Positions 25,505 through 35,363 of a stretch of DNA of 64,000 nt are shown here, piece after piece. Position 1 is the stretch's first letter. Every line of letters starts with the position of its first letter. The stretch spans positions 186,001 to 250,000 of the forward strand of contig NZ_CAKKLP010000006.1 of NCBI RefSeq assembly GCF_918698085.1, given 5' to 3'. The translations under genes were made by a program, and so were the position numbers. The notes under the pieces were generated by a model that ran no database searches, had not been told where the DNA came from, and was given only the letters and a program-made list of their open reading frames with translations. Source of the stretch: Chryseobacterium sp. Bi04. Its GTDB lineage: Bacteria > Bacteroidota > Bacteroidia > Flavobacteriales > Weeksellaceae.

Positions 25505-27172
25505 ATGAAAAAACTTTATCTCGGTGCATGGTTTCTGTGCACAGCTCTGAGCCTTTCTGCCCAGGAAGTGATTTGGCAGAAAGATATCAAATCTTCCACG
25601 CAGGATTTTCTCAATCAAGTGATCACAACTATTGATCAGCAATACCTGATCACAGGAAGCTCTATTCAGGCTAAAAGCCAGTCGCCAGCTACTGGTAGCC
25701 AAAAACAAAACAACGGCTACGATTTCCATTTGGTAAAACTCAACCAACAGGGAGAGCAGGTTTGGGAGAAATATTTTGCCGGACAAAACCACGATTATTT
25801 ATCCGCAACGGTGACCACTCAGGATGGAGGATCTCTGGTTTCAGGAACCACGTATTCAAGCAAAGGACTTGATAAAAAAGAAGATTCCAAAGGGGGATCG
25901 GATATCTGGCTGATCAGGCTGAATGAATTTGGTGATGAACTGTGGCAGAAAACCTTGGGAACATCTTCAGATGAAGAAGCCAAAGCTGTCATTCAAACCA
26001 CGGACTTAGGCTTTTTTATTGCCGGAAATATTCAAAACTCATCCAAAGGTTACGGTTCAAAAGATGTCTGGATCACCAGACTCGATAAAGACGGAAAAGA
26101 ATTGTCTCAGCTTATTCTGGGAGGAAGAGGCTTGGACGAAGTAGAAAAAATGATCCCCACGAAAGACGGCGGAGCATTGTTAGGAATCTATTCAAGGAGT
26201 TCCGAGGTTCAGGGCTCGGGTTCCGGAGTTGGGAATCCTGAGATTACACCTTCGACTGAAAGGCCTGCTGTCTCAACAGCCATTAGCCAGCTGCCAAAAG
26301 CCAGCAGCAATTTCGGTGAAGGCGACTACTGGATTGTCAAACTAGATAAAAATGGAAAACTAGAATGGGAAAAGAACTTTGGAGGAAAAGACGATGATCA
26401 TATCAGAACCCTGGCTTTAACTTCAACCGGTTTTATCATCGGAGGAGAATCCAGATCCGAAAGATCCGGAAATAAATCAGTGGGCATAGAAGAAGGAACA
26501 GACCTGTGGCTGATCTCACTGAATGAAAGAGGTGAAGAGATCTGGCAGAAATCCTACAATTTCAAGAACAGGGATATTTTAATGGGGATGAATGTGATAC
26601 AAAGTCAAGAATCAAGAATCAAGAACCAAGAGCCGAGAGCCAAGAATCAAGATGCCACCAAAGGAATATTGCTGGGAGGGTATACCCAGGCAGAAGGAAG
26701 AATAGAGAAGGATGATGAGACTTTCTGGATGTTGTATCTGGATGGCAATGGTAATGAGCAATGGAGAAAACATGTGAGTGGAGACTCGAGAAAAAAAGAG
26801 GAAAGACTTTCAGATTTGAGACTTAACAGAGATGGCTCTATTATTCTCGCAGGAACCAGTGCTGAGGAATTAGGAAAAGAAAACTGGAAGATCGTGAAGC
26901 TGGGAGACAAACAGGTAGATCAGTTAATAGAAAAACATGACATTAAGATCTACCCGAACCCTGTATCCGATTATGCTTATGTGGAAATCGGCTTCGATTT
27001 TAAAGAAGCAGAAATTATGCTGCACGATATGAGCGGAAGGCAGCTTCAGAGTATAAAAACTAAAAACAATGTTACCAAGATCAATACACAGGCTCTTGTA
27101 CAGGGTGCTTATTTGGTGACCATAAAAACGGATAACAATAAAACGGCGAATGCTAAATTGATTAAAAAATAA
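25505..27172 (+). CDS. T9SS type A sorting-domain protein with beta-propeller-like repeats
   Basis: This 555-aa protein has a signal peptide (ending about 20, LSLSAQ), several repeats of the type DIWLIRLNEFGDELWQKTLG ... VIQTTDLGFFIAGN, and a C-terminal T9SS sorting domain from about 478 (IYPNPVSDYAYVEI ... GAYLVTIKTDNNK ... KLIKK). It should be exported through the type IX system and attached to or released from the surface. Three loops carry odd low-complexity insertions, one encoded by a tandem 7-bp repeat (26606-26654). It is the first gene of a tight operon (5-bp gaps) with two RHS-type proteins, suggesting a shared role in toxin display. Confidence 0.85.
   Translation: MKKLYLGAWFLCTALSLSAQEVIWQKDIKSSTQDFLNQVITTIDQQYLITGSSIQAKSQSPATGSQKQNNGYDFHLVKLNQQGEQVWEKYFAGQNHDYLSATVTTQDGGSLVSGTTYSSKGLDKKEDSKGGSDIWLIRLNEFGDELWQKTLGTSSDEEAKAVIQTTDLGFFIAGNIQNSSKGYGSKDVWITRLDKDGKELSQLILGGRGLDEVEKMIPTKDGGALLGIYSRSSEVQGSGSGVGNPEITPSTERPAVSTAISQLPKASSNFGEGDYWIVKLDKNGKLEWEKNFGGKDDDHIRTLALTSTGFIIGGESRSERSGNKSVGIEEGTDLWLISLNERGEEIWQKSYNFKNRDILMGMNVIQSQESRIKNQEPRAKNQDATKGILLGGYTQAEGRIEKDDETFWMLYLDGNGNEQWRKHVSGDSRKKEERLSDLRLNRDGSIILAGTSAEELGKENWKIVKLGDKQVDQLIEKHDIKIYPNPVSDYAYVEIGFDFKEAEIMLHDMSGRQLQSIKTKNNVTKINTQALVQGAYLVTIKTDNNKTANAKLIKK
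26606..26654 (+). repeat. Heptanucleotide tandem repeat inside a coding region
   Basis: Seven consecutive units of CAAGAAT and variants (CAAGAAC, CAAGAGC, CGAGAGC, CAAGATG). They encode the Gln/Lys/Arg-rich insertion QESRIKNQEPRAKNQD in the T9SS protein. A gain or loss of a single unit would shift the frame. Confidence 0.8.
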
Positions 27173-27177
27173 ACACG

Positions 27178-30100
27178 ATGAAAAAAGTAATTGCAGCTTC
27201 TCTGATCATCTGTGGATGCGCCCTAGGCTATGCACAATCTGTAGATGCGAAAGACAGTAAATATAACCTCACTATAAAATCTCCGGATGCAAGTCAGCTA
27301 TCCAAACATATTGATATCCCTACTTCTACCCATACCGGAGCGGTGGGTATTGATATTCCTTTGTATACCATTAAAGTAGGTGATTTTAGTTTACCTATTT
27401 CTTTAAAATATCACGCTTCAGGAGTGAAAGTAAAAGAAACCGCTTCAAAAGTCGGTCTTGGATGGGCATTATCTGTTGGGGGACTTTCACTATCCAAGCA
27501 AATTTTTGGAAGGGAAGACAAAGGAAAGATACAATATATTAATCCGGATAATTTTAACCCTGTTCAGGGGAACCCAAATGATTATACCCTTGCCATGACC
27601 CTCAAAAATGGACTGGGAGCACCGGATACTCAACCGGACATCTATTCTTATGCTATAGGTGGCAGCTCGGGAGAGTTTTATTATGACAGTGCAGGGAAAA
27701 TCATTCAGATTCCCTTTAGCACGGTAAAGATTGAAGACTCATTTATTTTTACAGATAATCAGGGGATAAAATATTATTTTAAACCAGGAAATCAGACTCA
27801 AAATGTTGGAGGTGGTAATGCACCTGATCCTCAGGATTTCAATACTACAGATTTTGTCATTACCAGAATTCTTTTACCAACAGGAAAAGAAATAAAATTT
27901 AACTACCTGACCAGCAATTACAATTATCTGAGTAGTTTTTATAAAGGATTAAAAATAGGTAGGGCCTGTACTGTTGAAAATGGGACTACTTATGAAGAGT
28001 TTGTTACAAGAACAAGAGTTCTTTTAGAAAATGTACTGCAAAGTATTGAATTTGAAGGAAGTGAGATCAAATTCCTGTATAATAGCCGGGAGGATATTAA
28101 TAATGGACTTTCTTTAAGTAAAGTAGAGGTGAGAAATCCACAGAAATCGTTGGTATCAGATTTTAGCCTGGTTAAAGAGTACTTTGTGAGTACAGATTCA
28201 CCGGCAGTGCCGGGTTTTGAAGCTGACTTTCCCTATCTGACTAAGAGGTTGAAGCTTAAGGAGGTGGTGAACCTTAAAGATAACTCAAAATATAAACTAC
28301 AGTATTATGAAAATTATCCTTTACCAAACAGACTTTCTGACCAGACTGATTATGTGGGATTCTATAACGGAAAGACCTTTAACCAGGGAATCCCCTATAT
28401 AACATATGATGATAAGACCTATGGCTATGGGGATGATAAGAAACCTGATATTAATTATGCGGTATCAGGGAGCTTAAAAGAGATCCAATATCCGACTGGG
28501 GGAACAATGAACCTGGAATACGGATTGGATGATTTTTATTTTAGCGGAGTAGAAACACAAATGGGGAAAAAGGAATTCCTTATTTCAAACCTGGAACCTT
28601 TAGGCGGTGTTTTCAATGTGAGCAGAGACGGAAATAAGGTAGATTTTAAGATTACTTTTCAAAGTACTACCAGCCCTGCAGAAGGTTCAGAAGGGAGCCT
28701 GCCAGAGGGACCTCATTTTGTAGGGGAGTTACTGGACAATAACAATACAGTCCTTCAAACATTCCTGATCAACAAACAATACGAAATGATTGTGGACAAG
28801 AAACCTTCCTATAAAATAAGGATCAGAAAAGTAGGAAACGTAAACAGTAGCCAGTATGCTACTTTGAATGTGGAATGGGTTGACAGTATATCTGAAAATA
28901 AAGAATACAATAAATCTGTAGGGGGAATCCGGGTAGAAAAAATAATGAAAAACGACGGTAATACGCTGGCTTACGAAACTGAGTTTATTTATAAAGATGC
29001 AAATGGCAAATCCACCGGAAAATATATGGGGGATGATATAGACTATTCTTATATCCAGGAAGTGGCAGAGGATAAGGTGGCAGGATACAGCTGTGAACAG
29101 ATGGTGATCAGCAATACCGGAAACTTCAATATTACAACCATCAATGGAAAACCTACAGTGTATGATAAAGTGACAACCAGAGTCAAAAATATCAGTAATG
29201 CAGCAGAAAGTTACGAAACTACAGATGAATACATGAATCTTAGTCATACCAATGCTAAAAATGCCAGAAGCCCCATATTCACTTATGCCAACAATCAGTT
29301 TGCCCGTGGGATTTTAATCGGACGAAATTATTATGATTCTCAGAAAAAGCTGCTGAAAAAAGATGTTATCACCTATGATTTTGATAATCATTTCAATAGT
29401 CTTTCCAACGATTATAGTGCAGGATTTCCAACTCTGCCGATAAGACCTTATGTGATTGGAATCAAAGCGATTGCTGCCAATTTTACAACGTTTACGGTTA
29501 ACCGATATGAAATATCATCTGCCTGGGTAAAGAAGAAAATGATGAAAACCACTAATTATTTAGCCAATAATAGTAATGGTATTGATGAGATTACCAATTA
29601 TACTTATGATACCAATTATAAACATACCAATCCGATGATGATAGATGTTGAAACTTCTGGTTCCAGCCAACAGACTTTGTATCAGTATGCTTATGAAAAA
29701 GGCAATCAAAAGTTGATCAATGCCAATATGATTGGTATTCCTTTGCAAACCATTGTTACAAAGAAGCAGAATGCAAGTGATCCTGCCGGAAAAATGTTTT
29801 CAAAAACTGAAACCAAATATGATGATCCAGCAACTTTGTTTCCTACTTCAGTAATTTCTTATGGAATTGATACCGGAGCACAATCAACAGAAGTTACCTA
29901 CGATAAATATGACTCAAACGGAAACTTACAACAGTATACCACAAAAGACGGTATTCCAACAGCCATTATCTGGGGATATAATAATACCCAGCCTATCGCT
30001 AAAATAGAAGGAATGGCCTATGCTCAGGTTTCATCTGCTGCCAGTGCTATTGTCAGTGCTTCTGATACTGATGAAGCAGCAGGGTCCAATAATGATGAAA

Positions 30101-30315
30101 CCGCTTTATTAAATGTATTGAAAGCATTCCGAGCTCAGTTTCCTAACTCCCCGGTCACTACCTATACCTATGATCCGCTGGTGGGAGCCAGAAGTATCAC
30201 TCCGCCAACAGGGATCACAGAATTTTATACTTATGATTTAGCAGGAAGGCTGATAAAAGTAGCTGATGCGAATGGAAAAGTAGTAAAGGAAATGAAGTAC
30301 AACTATAAAAACTAA
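27178..30315 (+). CDS. RHS/YD-repeat-like secreted protein (first RHS partner)
   Basis: This 1045-aa protein has an N-terminal signal peptide (cleavage after about 19, ALGYAQ). The early TSTHTGAVGIDIPLYTIKVGDFSLPISLKYHASG block is typical of flavobacterial RHS-shell proteins. The C-terminal third has YD-type repeats (SSYVTYDKYDSNGNLQQYT-like, YTYDLAGRLIKVADANGKVVKEMKYNY). It ends without a toxin tip. With the next gene it resembles a split shell, comparable in arrangement to TcB/TcC halves; that comparison is inference. Five bp separate it from each neighbour. Confidence 0.8.
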   Translation: MKKVIAASLIICGCALGYAQSVDAKDSKYNLTIKSPDASQLSKHIDIPTSTHTGAVGIDIPLYTIKVGDFSLPISLKYHASGVKVKETASKVGLGWALSVGGLSLSKQIFGREDKGKIQYINPDNFNPVQGNPNDYTLAMTLKNGLGAPDTQPDIYSYAIGGSSGEFYYDSAGKIIQIPFSTVKIEDSFIFTDNQGIKYYFKPGNQTQNVGGGNAPDPQDFNTTDFVITRILLPTGKEIKFNYLTSNYNYLSSFYKGLKIGRACTVENGTTYEEFVTRTRVLLENVLQSIEFEGSEIKFLYNSREDINNGLSLSKVEVRNPQKSLVSDFSLVKEYFVSTDSPAVPGFEADFPYLTKRLKLKEVVNLKDNSKYKLQYYENYPLPNRLSDQTDYVGFYNGKTFNQGIPYITYDDKTYGYGDDKKPDINYAVSGSLKEIQYPTGGTMNLEYGLDDFYFSGVETQMGKKEFLISNLEPLGGVFNVSRDGNKVDFKITFQSTTSPAEGSEGSLPEGPHFVGELLDNNNTVLQTFLINKQYEMIVDKKPSYKIRIRKVGNVNSSQYATLNVEWVDSISENKEYNKSVGGIRVEKIMKNDGNTLAYETEFIYKDANGKSTGKYMGDDIDYSYIQEVAEDKVAGYSCEQMVISNTGNFNITTINGKPTVYDKVTTRVKNISNAAESYETTDEYMNLSHTNAKNARSPIFTYANNQFARGILIGRNYYDSQKKLLKKDVITYDFDNHFNSLSNDYSAGFPTLPIRPYVIGIKAIAANFTTFTVNRYEISSAWVKKKMMKTTNYLANNSNGIDEITNYTYDTNYKHTNPMMIDVETSGSSQQTLYQYAYEKGNQKLINANMIGIPLQTIVTKKQNASDPAGKMFSKTETKYDDPATLFPTSVISYGIDTGAQSTEVTYDKYDSNGNLQQYTTKDGIPTAIIWGYNNTQPIAKIEGMAYAQVSSAASAIVSASDTDEAAGSNNDETALLNVLKAFRAQFPNSPVTTYTYDPLVGARSITPPTGITEFYTYDLAGRLIKVADANGKVVKEMKYNYKN

Positions 30316-30320
30316 TACCG

Positions 30321-33300
30321 ATGAAAAAGATAATAATTCCCATAGGAGTACTGTTGGTAACAGGAAATTTACAGGCACAGCTCACTCCGCTTCCTAATAC
30401 TGAAAACTATATCCAGGCTAAAATCTATCTTGATTACAATGGAGCTACTGCTACAAAATCTGCTGAAACTGTACAGTATTTTGACGGATTAGGAAGACCT
30501 AAGCAGGTGGTTAATGTAAAAGCATCTCCACTAGGACGAGATGTTGTTACCCATATCGAATATGACGGCTTTGGAAGACAGGTAAAAGATTATTTGCCCG
30601 TTCCCCAGTCTCAAACCTTGAATGGAGCTATTGTTCCTAATCCTTTATCGAATGCGGCCAATACACCTTATGGTTCAGAAAAAATATTTTCAGAGAAAGT
30701 ATTGGAGAACTCACCTTTGAACAGAATCCAGCAGCAGATCCAGGTGGGAAATGACTGGGCCGGTAAGCCTGTGAAGTTTGATTATGAAGCCAATACAGCC
30801 GCTGATGCTGTAAAAATGTTTACCACTACTACGACGTGGGAAAATGCAGCTACCAAAAGTGAACTTCCACCGTCAACAGGAATCTACTCCGAGTCTAAGC
30901 TCTATAAAAATACGGTGACTGATGAAGACGGAAACAAAACCATAGAATTTAAAAACGGGAAAGGACAGGTCATTCTGGTAAGAAAATTAATCAATGCTTC
31001 AGGCAATGCAGACACTTATTATGTATACAATGAATATGACCAGTTAGCTTTTGTGATTCCTCCCACAGCCTCCACTCTTACAGATGTGAACCCAGCACTC
31101 AGTGACTTGTGTTATCAATACCGTTATGATGAGAAAAACCGTCTGGTAGAAAAGAAAATTCCCGGAAAAGGCTGGGAATATATGGTATACAATAAGGCTG
31201 ACCAGCTCGTAATGTCTCAGGATGCAAATCTTAAAGCTCAGGGAAAATGGCTGCTGATGAAATATGATGAGTTTGGCAGAGTGATTTTGAATGGTATTAC
31301 CAATAATAATGCTACACGACAGACCCTTCAGACCAATGTAACAGCAGCTGTCTATATCAACGAAAAGCGAAGTAAAGCATTCTTTACCATAAACGGGATG
31401 CCTATCTATTATACCAACAGGGCTCTTCCTGCTAATCTGGTACAGGTTTTAAGCATTAATTATTATGATACTTATCCTGCTTACAGCTTCAATCCATCTT
31501 TTCCAGCAACTATTCAGGGGCAAACCGTATTGCCGGAAACGCCTGGTACAGATGGAAGAAGTACGAAAGGGCTTCCTGTCATGAGTCTGGTGAAGAATGT
31601 TGAAGATGATAACTGGAGCAAAACCTACACTTATTATGATAATAAAGCAAGAGCTATAGGAACATATTCTATCAACCATTTGGGAGGCTATACCAAAACA
31701 GAATCCATGCTGGATTTTGCAGGAGTTCCACAAAACACCAATACCTATCACCTGAGGAAAACTGGGGAGTCAGGCATAACCATTCAGGAGCGTTTTGTTT
31801 ATGATTCCCAAAACAGGGTGAAGGAACACTGGCATCAGGTAGATGGCAATCCAGAGCAGCTTCTGACTGAAAATACGTACAATGAACTTTCCCAGCTCAG
31901 CAATAAAAAAGTAGGAAACAACCTTCAAAGCATTGATTACGATTATAATATCAGGGGCTGGATGACCGATATTAATAAAAACCAAATGCCTGTTGTTGAT
32001 TTAGGCGGAAAATTATTTGCTTATAAAATTAAATACAACCAGAGAGAAGGTATCGAAAACCCCGATGCTATACAATTTCCCGGGAAGAATGTAAAACCAA
32101 GATACAACGGAAATATTGCAGAAGTAGACTGGAGGTCTGTACGGAGTATTGGAGCTAACCCACCCATTACTCCCAAAAGGTATGGATATGCATATGATAG
32201 TTTAAATAGGCTAAGTGCAGGCTATTATCAGAATCCTAATAATCCGAACAGTAAAGAAAATATAGAATCTTTAGCCTATGATTTAAATGGAAATATTACC
32301 ACCCTTTATAGAACTTCAGTATTCAAAGCGGGAATAAATACAGCAACAGTTATTGATAATCTCACCTATACCTATTCCGGAAACAGACTGACTAATATTC
32401 AGGACAGCACCAACAATCAGGCGGGATACGAAGGCGGGGGAAATACAATCAGCTATGATCTCAATGGCAATATGAAAGATATGCAGGATAAACAGATCGC
32501 AGGAATTGGTTATAACCATTTGAATTTACCTAATTCAATAACCCGTGGTTCTAATTACAATATGAATTACCTGTACCGGGCTGACGGAGTAAAATTGCAT
32601 AAAAGAATCATTGAATCGAATGATGGTATTAACGGAACGGTAACAGTTACTACCGATACTGATTATTTAGATGGATTTCAGTACAGTCGTATGGAAACAA
32701 CAGGAGGCGGTTCACCGGGCGGAGGTGGTACTGGAGAGGAAGAACCTGCGGATTTTGCCATGTCTCCCATGAGAAAAGCAATGGAAATAGAGGCGTTTTC
32801 TGTGGAACCACGAAAAGTTTCCGCAACCCCTGCAATAAAGACCGTAGAATTAAAATTTTTTCCAACATCAGAAGGGTTTTATGATTATGAAAAAGATCAG
32901 TATATTTACCAATATCAGGATCATTTAGGAAATGTAAGGGTTTCTTACGGAAGAAACAGCACAGGCGCTCTTGAAATTACAGATTCCAATGATTATTACC
33001 CTTTTGGGATGAGTCATTTAAATACTGGAGCAGCTTTCTTTGGACCGAGTACGTATAAAAATTATAAGTATAATGGGAAGGAGTTGCAGGAGACGGGTAT
33101 GTATGATTATGGTGCAAGAATGTATATGCCGGATCTGGGTAGATGGGGTGTCGTAGATCCGCTGGCGGAAGAATATAGAAGATATTCAACTTACAACTAT
33201 ACGGTAAATAATCCAATAAATTTTATAGATCCTGATGGTCGTGGGGTGGAAAGTACTCATACAGATAAATTTGGAAATGTTGTTATGGTTTCCAATGATG

Positions 33301-33932
33301 GGGATAATGGGGTTTATAAGCACTCTGGAAATACTCAAGAAACATTGAAAGAGTTAGATAAATCATATAATTCTGAAAGCAATACGGCAGCTGGAGGAGA
33401 AAAAATGGGAGAAACTGAATATTGGGACGAATTTATTAATCCAGATACGAATATGGCAGATGGAACAATACATTTTGGAGCAGAACAAAGTTGGGATCCA
33501 TTAATAGCAGATGCTAATGAACACTCCAAAAAGGCAGGGCTAGAGCAAACAATGGAAGAATCTAAGTTAAACCAACCACTTGATATTAAGAATAATAAAG
33601 ATTGGGCCTCTGAAGGTCCTATGACTGGTAGATTATTAAATGGTAAATATACTACCGGCAGATCTGCTGGTAATTATTTAGCAGGATTAAATGGAGTAAC
33701 TTCCACACTTAAAGGTTTTTACATAAGCGGTTCAACATATATGAAGATGGCAGGAGCTTATCAAAGGGGATTACTGACTGCACCACACTCGATTCTTAAT
33801 TATAATGCTATTGCCAGTGTATTATTCTTTGGTAATAGTTATGGTCCAGCTCCATATTATGGTGAAGAACCATATTCTGGAAGAAGAATTTTGGAAGGTA
33901 TAAAAGCAGGTGAAAATGCTAACAAAAAATAA
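30321..33932 (+). CDS. DUF6443/RHS-core polymorphic toxin
   Basis: This 1203-aa protein has a signal peptide (ending about 19, LQAQ), an N-terminal DUF6443 domain (YFDGLGRPKQVVNVKASP, IEYDGFGRQVKDYLP), YD repeats, then the RHS-associated core at about 861-972 ([63 protein letters not shown]). The last 230 residues are a variable tip with no domain I recognise with certainty; DIKNNKDWASEGPMTGRLL and GRSAGNYLAG look conserved. The nearby immunity gene starts 5 bp after. Such cores cleave and enclose their C-terminal toxin. Export could be Sec plus T9SS or another route; I see no T9SS domain here. Confidence 0.87.
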   Translation: MKKIIIPIGVLLVTGNLQAQLTPLPNTENYIQAKIYLDYNGATATKSAETVQYFDGLGRPKQVVNVKASPLGRDVVTHIEYDGFGRQVKDYLPVPQSQTLNGAIVPNPLSNAANTPYGSEKIFSEKVLENSPLNRIQQQIQVGNDWAGKPVKFDYEANTAADAVKMFTTTTTWENAATKSELPPSTGIYSESKLYKNTVTDEDGNKTIEFKNGKGQVILVRKLINASGNADTYYVYNEYDQLAFVIPPTASTLTDVNPALSDLCYQYRYDEKNRLVEKKIPGKGWEYMVYNKADQLVMSQDANLKAQGKWLLMKYDEFGRVILNGITNNNATRQTLQTNVTAAVYINEKRSKAFFTINGMPIYYTNRALPANLVQVLSINYYDTYPAYSFNPSFPATIQGQTVLPETPGTDGRSTKGLPVMSLVKNVEDDNWSKTYTYYDNKARAIGTYSINHLGGYTKTESMLDFAGVPQNTNTYHLRKTGESGITIQERFVYDSQNRVKEHWHQVDGNPEQLLTENTYNELSQLSNKKVGNNLQSIDYDYNIRGWMTDINKNQMPVVDLGGKLFAYKIKYNQREGIENPDAIQFPGKNVKPRYNGNIAEVDWRSVRSIGANPPITPKRYGYAYDSLNRLSAGYYQNPNNPNSKENIESLAYDLNGNITTLYRTSVFKAGINTATVIDNLTYTYSGNRLTNIQDSTNNQAGYEGGGNTISYDLNGNMKDMQDKQIAGIGYNHLNLPNSITRGSNYNMNYLYRADGVKLHKRIIESNDGINGTVTVTTDTDYLDGFQYSRMETTGGGSPGGGGTGEEEPADFAMSPMRKAMEIEAFSVEPRKVSATPAIKTVELKFFPTSEGFYDYEKDQYIYQYQDHLGNVRVSYGRNSTGALEITDSNDYYPFGMSHLNTGAAFFGPSTYKNYKYNGKELQETGMYDYGARMYMPDLGRWGVVDPLAEEYRRYSTYNYTVNNPINFIDPDGRGVESTHTDKFGNVVMVSNDGDNGVYKHSGNTQETLKELDKSYNSESNTAAGGEKMGETEYWDEFINPDTNMADGTIHFGAEQSWDPLIADANEHSKKAGLEQTMEESKLNQPLDIKNNKDWASEGPMTGRLLNGKYTTGRSAGNYLAGLNGVTSTLKGFYISGSTYMKMAGAYQRGLLTAPHSILNYNAIASVLFFGNSYGPAPYYGEEPYSGRRILEGIKAGENANKK
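32901..33238 (+). repeat. RHS core homology tract, resident copy
   Basis: This stretch (from TATATTTACC to the IDPDG codons) recurs, in full or in part, at 34503-34636, about 36107-36440, 37497-37838 and 39248-39594, always ahead of a different toxin tip. It gives long homology for recombination between cassettes. Confidence 0.88.
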
Positions 33933-33937
33933 ACATT

Positions 33938-34414
33938 ATGAAAAGTAACATTTATATAACATTATTATTTTTATTAAGTATAATATCTTGTAGTAATAAG
34001 CTAGGGAGCCAGCAATTAAATCAAAGTGAAATAGTTTCTAGCAAAGGAGAACATATATATATATCGACAATTAACTTAGGTATTACTGGGGATAAACAAT
34101 TTACATTAATAACAAATAAAAAAATAGTGGATGTAAAAGATTTTGATAAGACTAATAGTTTACAAGGTTTGGATCCTTTTATATATAGTTTTTCTAATGA
34201 CACATTAAATTTATATTTTAGAAATTCTGCAAAGTATAAAGTTCCATTTAATACTGAATCAATAAAAATAGATTATTTTGAATTGAATAATTCTGATTAC
34301 ATAGAATTGTATAAGAAAACGTTTGAGAACAAGCTGTATCACGCCGTACCCAATCATGGTAATTCAGTTGGTTATCCTAATATGCCTAAACCTCCTAAAG
34401 AAGATTCCAAATAG
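33938..34414 (+). CDS. Candidate immunity lipoprotein for the main RHS toxin
   Basis: This 158-aa protein has a lipobox (LSIISC, Cys18), so it should be anchored in the envelope. I recognise no domain; it has a Pro-rich end (GYPNMPKPPKEDSK). It begins 5 bp after the RHS toxin stop, the classic toxin-immunity arrangement. The assignment as immunity protein is from position only. Its lipidation suggests the cognate toxin acts in the periplasm. Confidence 0.65.
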   Translation: MKSNIYITLLFLLSIISCSNKLGSQQLNQSEIVSSKGEHIYISTINLGITGDKQFTLITNKKIVDVKDFDKTNSLQGLDPFIYSFSNDTLNLYFRNSAKYKVPFNTESIKIDYFELNNSDYIELYKKTFENKLYHAVPNHGNSVGYPNMPKPPKEDSK

Positions 34415-34436
34415 ATAAAACAAATCTTTTCTTGCT

Positions 34437-34463
34437 GGCGTGAGCATCGTACTCATGTCTTTT
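34437..34463 (+). terminator. Hairpin with T-tract at the boundary of cassettes 1 and 2
   Basis: GGCGTGAG-CATCGTA-CTCATGTC (8-bp stem with two G-U pairs) is followed by TTTTG. It marks the end of the first toxin-immunity unit. Confidence 0.55.
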
Positions 34464-34503
34464 GAATAAAATAACAATAAAGTCATTACAACTGTAATGG
34501 TCT

Positions 34504-35361
34504 TATGATTATGGAGCGAGGTTTTATATGCCGGACTTGGGTAGATGGGGTGTGGTGGATCCGCTGGCAGAAACTTCTAGACGATGGAGTACTTATAATT
34601 ATGCCTATAATAATCCCATCCGATTTATTGATCCGGATGGAATGCAAGCGGAAGATAAGATTAAGATTTTTAATAATGGTAATATAGAAAGAACAAAAGA
34701 CAATAATGCCTATGATACTGTTACCAACGAAGATGGATCTAAATCTATACAAATTGCTCGTACCAATGTAATAGAAACTAATCCTACAGGAGACTCACAA
34801 ATAGGAGAAGCTAAAGATATTAATTTTAAAACGCCAGGACACGAAGGCTCAAAAGGAAGTAATATTTATACGTATCTACAAATACAAAACGATGATGCGG
34901 CTAAACAATTTTTTGACTTTGCTGCGGAAAATACTAGTGTTGAATTTACTAGAGATACGTTCAATTTTGAAGATGGTTTTTCTTCAAATGTTATAACTAC
35001 TAGCCATGTTACTAATGTAAGTGTTAGTGCTTATTTTGCTATTCCTTATGTAAATCTAACAGGAGGAAATGGTAATCACTTCATTAGCCAAACAAAAAGT
35101 GTTGATTTTGACCATTCTCATCCTTTAGGAGAAAGTATAGCTCCTGGAGGATTTGATTATGGATTTGATAGAAATAATAATCCTATTTTTTATAAAATCA
35201 TTACTGGAGGCTATGTCGATGCTGATGTATCAAGCAAAAATCCAATATTTAAAACTACCAATGTTTATAGCACTTGGAAATGGCCAACATCAGGAAAGGG
35301 ATATGTCAATTTTAATGGTTCAACAGCAACATATACAGGTAGTAACAGAAAAATAAATTAA
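34504..35361 (+). CDS. Orphan RHS tip cassette 2: core fragment plus JAMM-like toxin
   Basis: The frame is open from [23 protein letters not shown]; the first ATG is at 34528 (277 aa). After the RHS core end [10 protein letters not shown] comes a toxin tip with a JAMM/JAB-like metal site: a Glu in NTSVEFTRD, then DFDHSHPLG and PGGFDYG. The usual Ser of the P-S-x-x-D part is Gly. No signal or RHS shell is present, so it is likely a silent spare tip that can be joined to the full RHS gene by recombination through the shared core. It resembles cassette 4 (VE, H-x-HP, GFDYG). Confidence 0.75.
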   Translation, partial: YDYGARFYMPDLGRWGVVDPLAETSRRWSTYNYAYNNPIRFIDPDGMQAEDKIKIFNNGNIERTKDNNAYDTVTNEDGSKSIQIARTNVIETNPTGDSQIGEAKDINFKTPGHEGSKGSNIYTYLQIQNDDAAKQFFDFAAENTSVEFTRDTFNFEDGFSSNVITTSHVTNVSVSAYFAIPYVNLTGGNGNHFISQTKSVDFDHSHPLGESIAPGGFDYGFDRNNNPIFYKIITGGYVDADVSSKNPIFKTTNVYSTWKWPTSGKGYVNFNGSTATYTGSNRKIN

Positions 35362-35363
35362 TT

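Noticed and set aside
28729..29247. 172-codon minus-strand ORF within the RHS-like gene
   Set aside because: Antisense shadow of a clear long gene.
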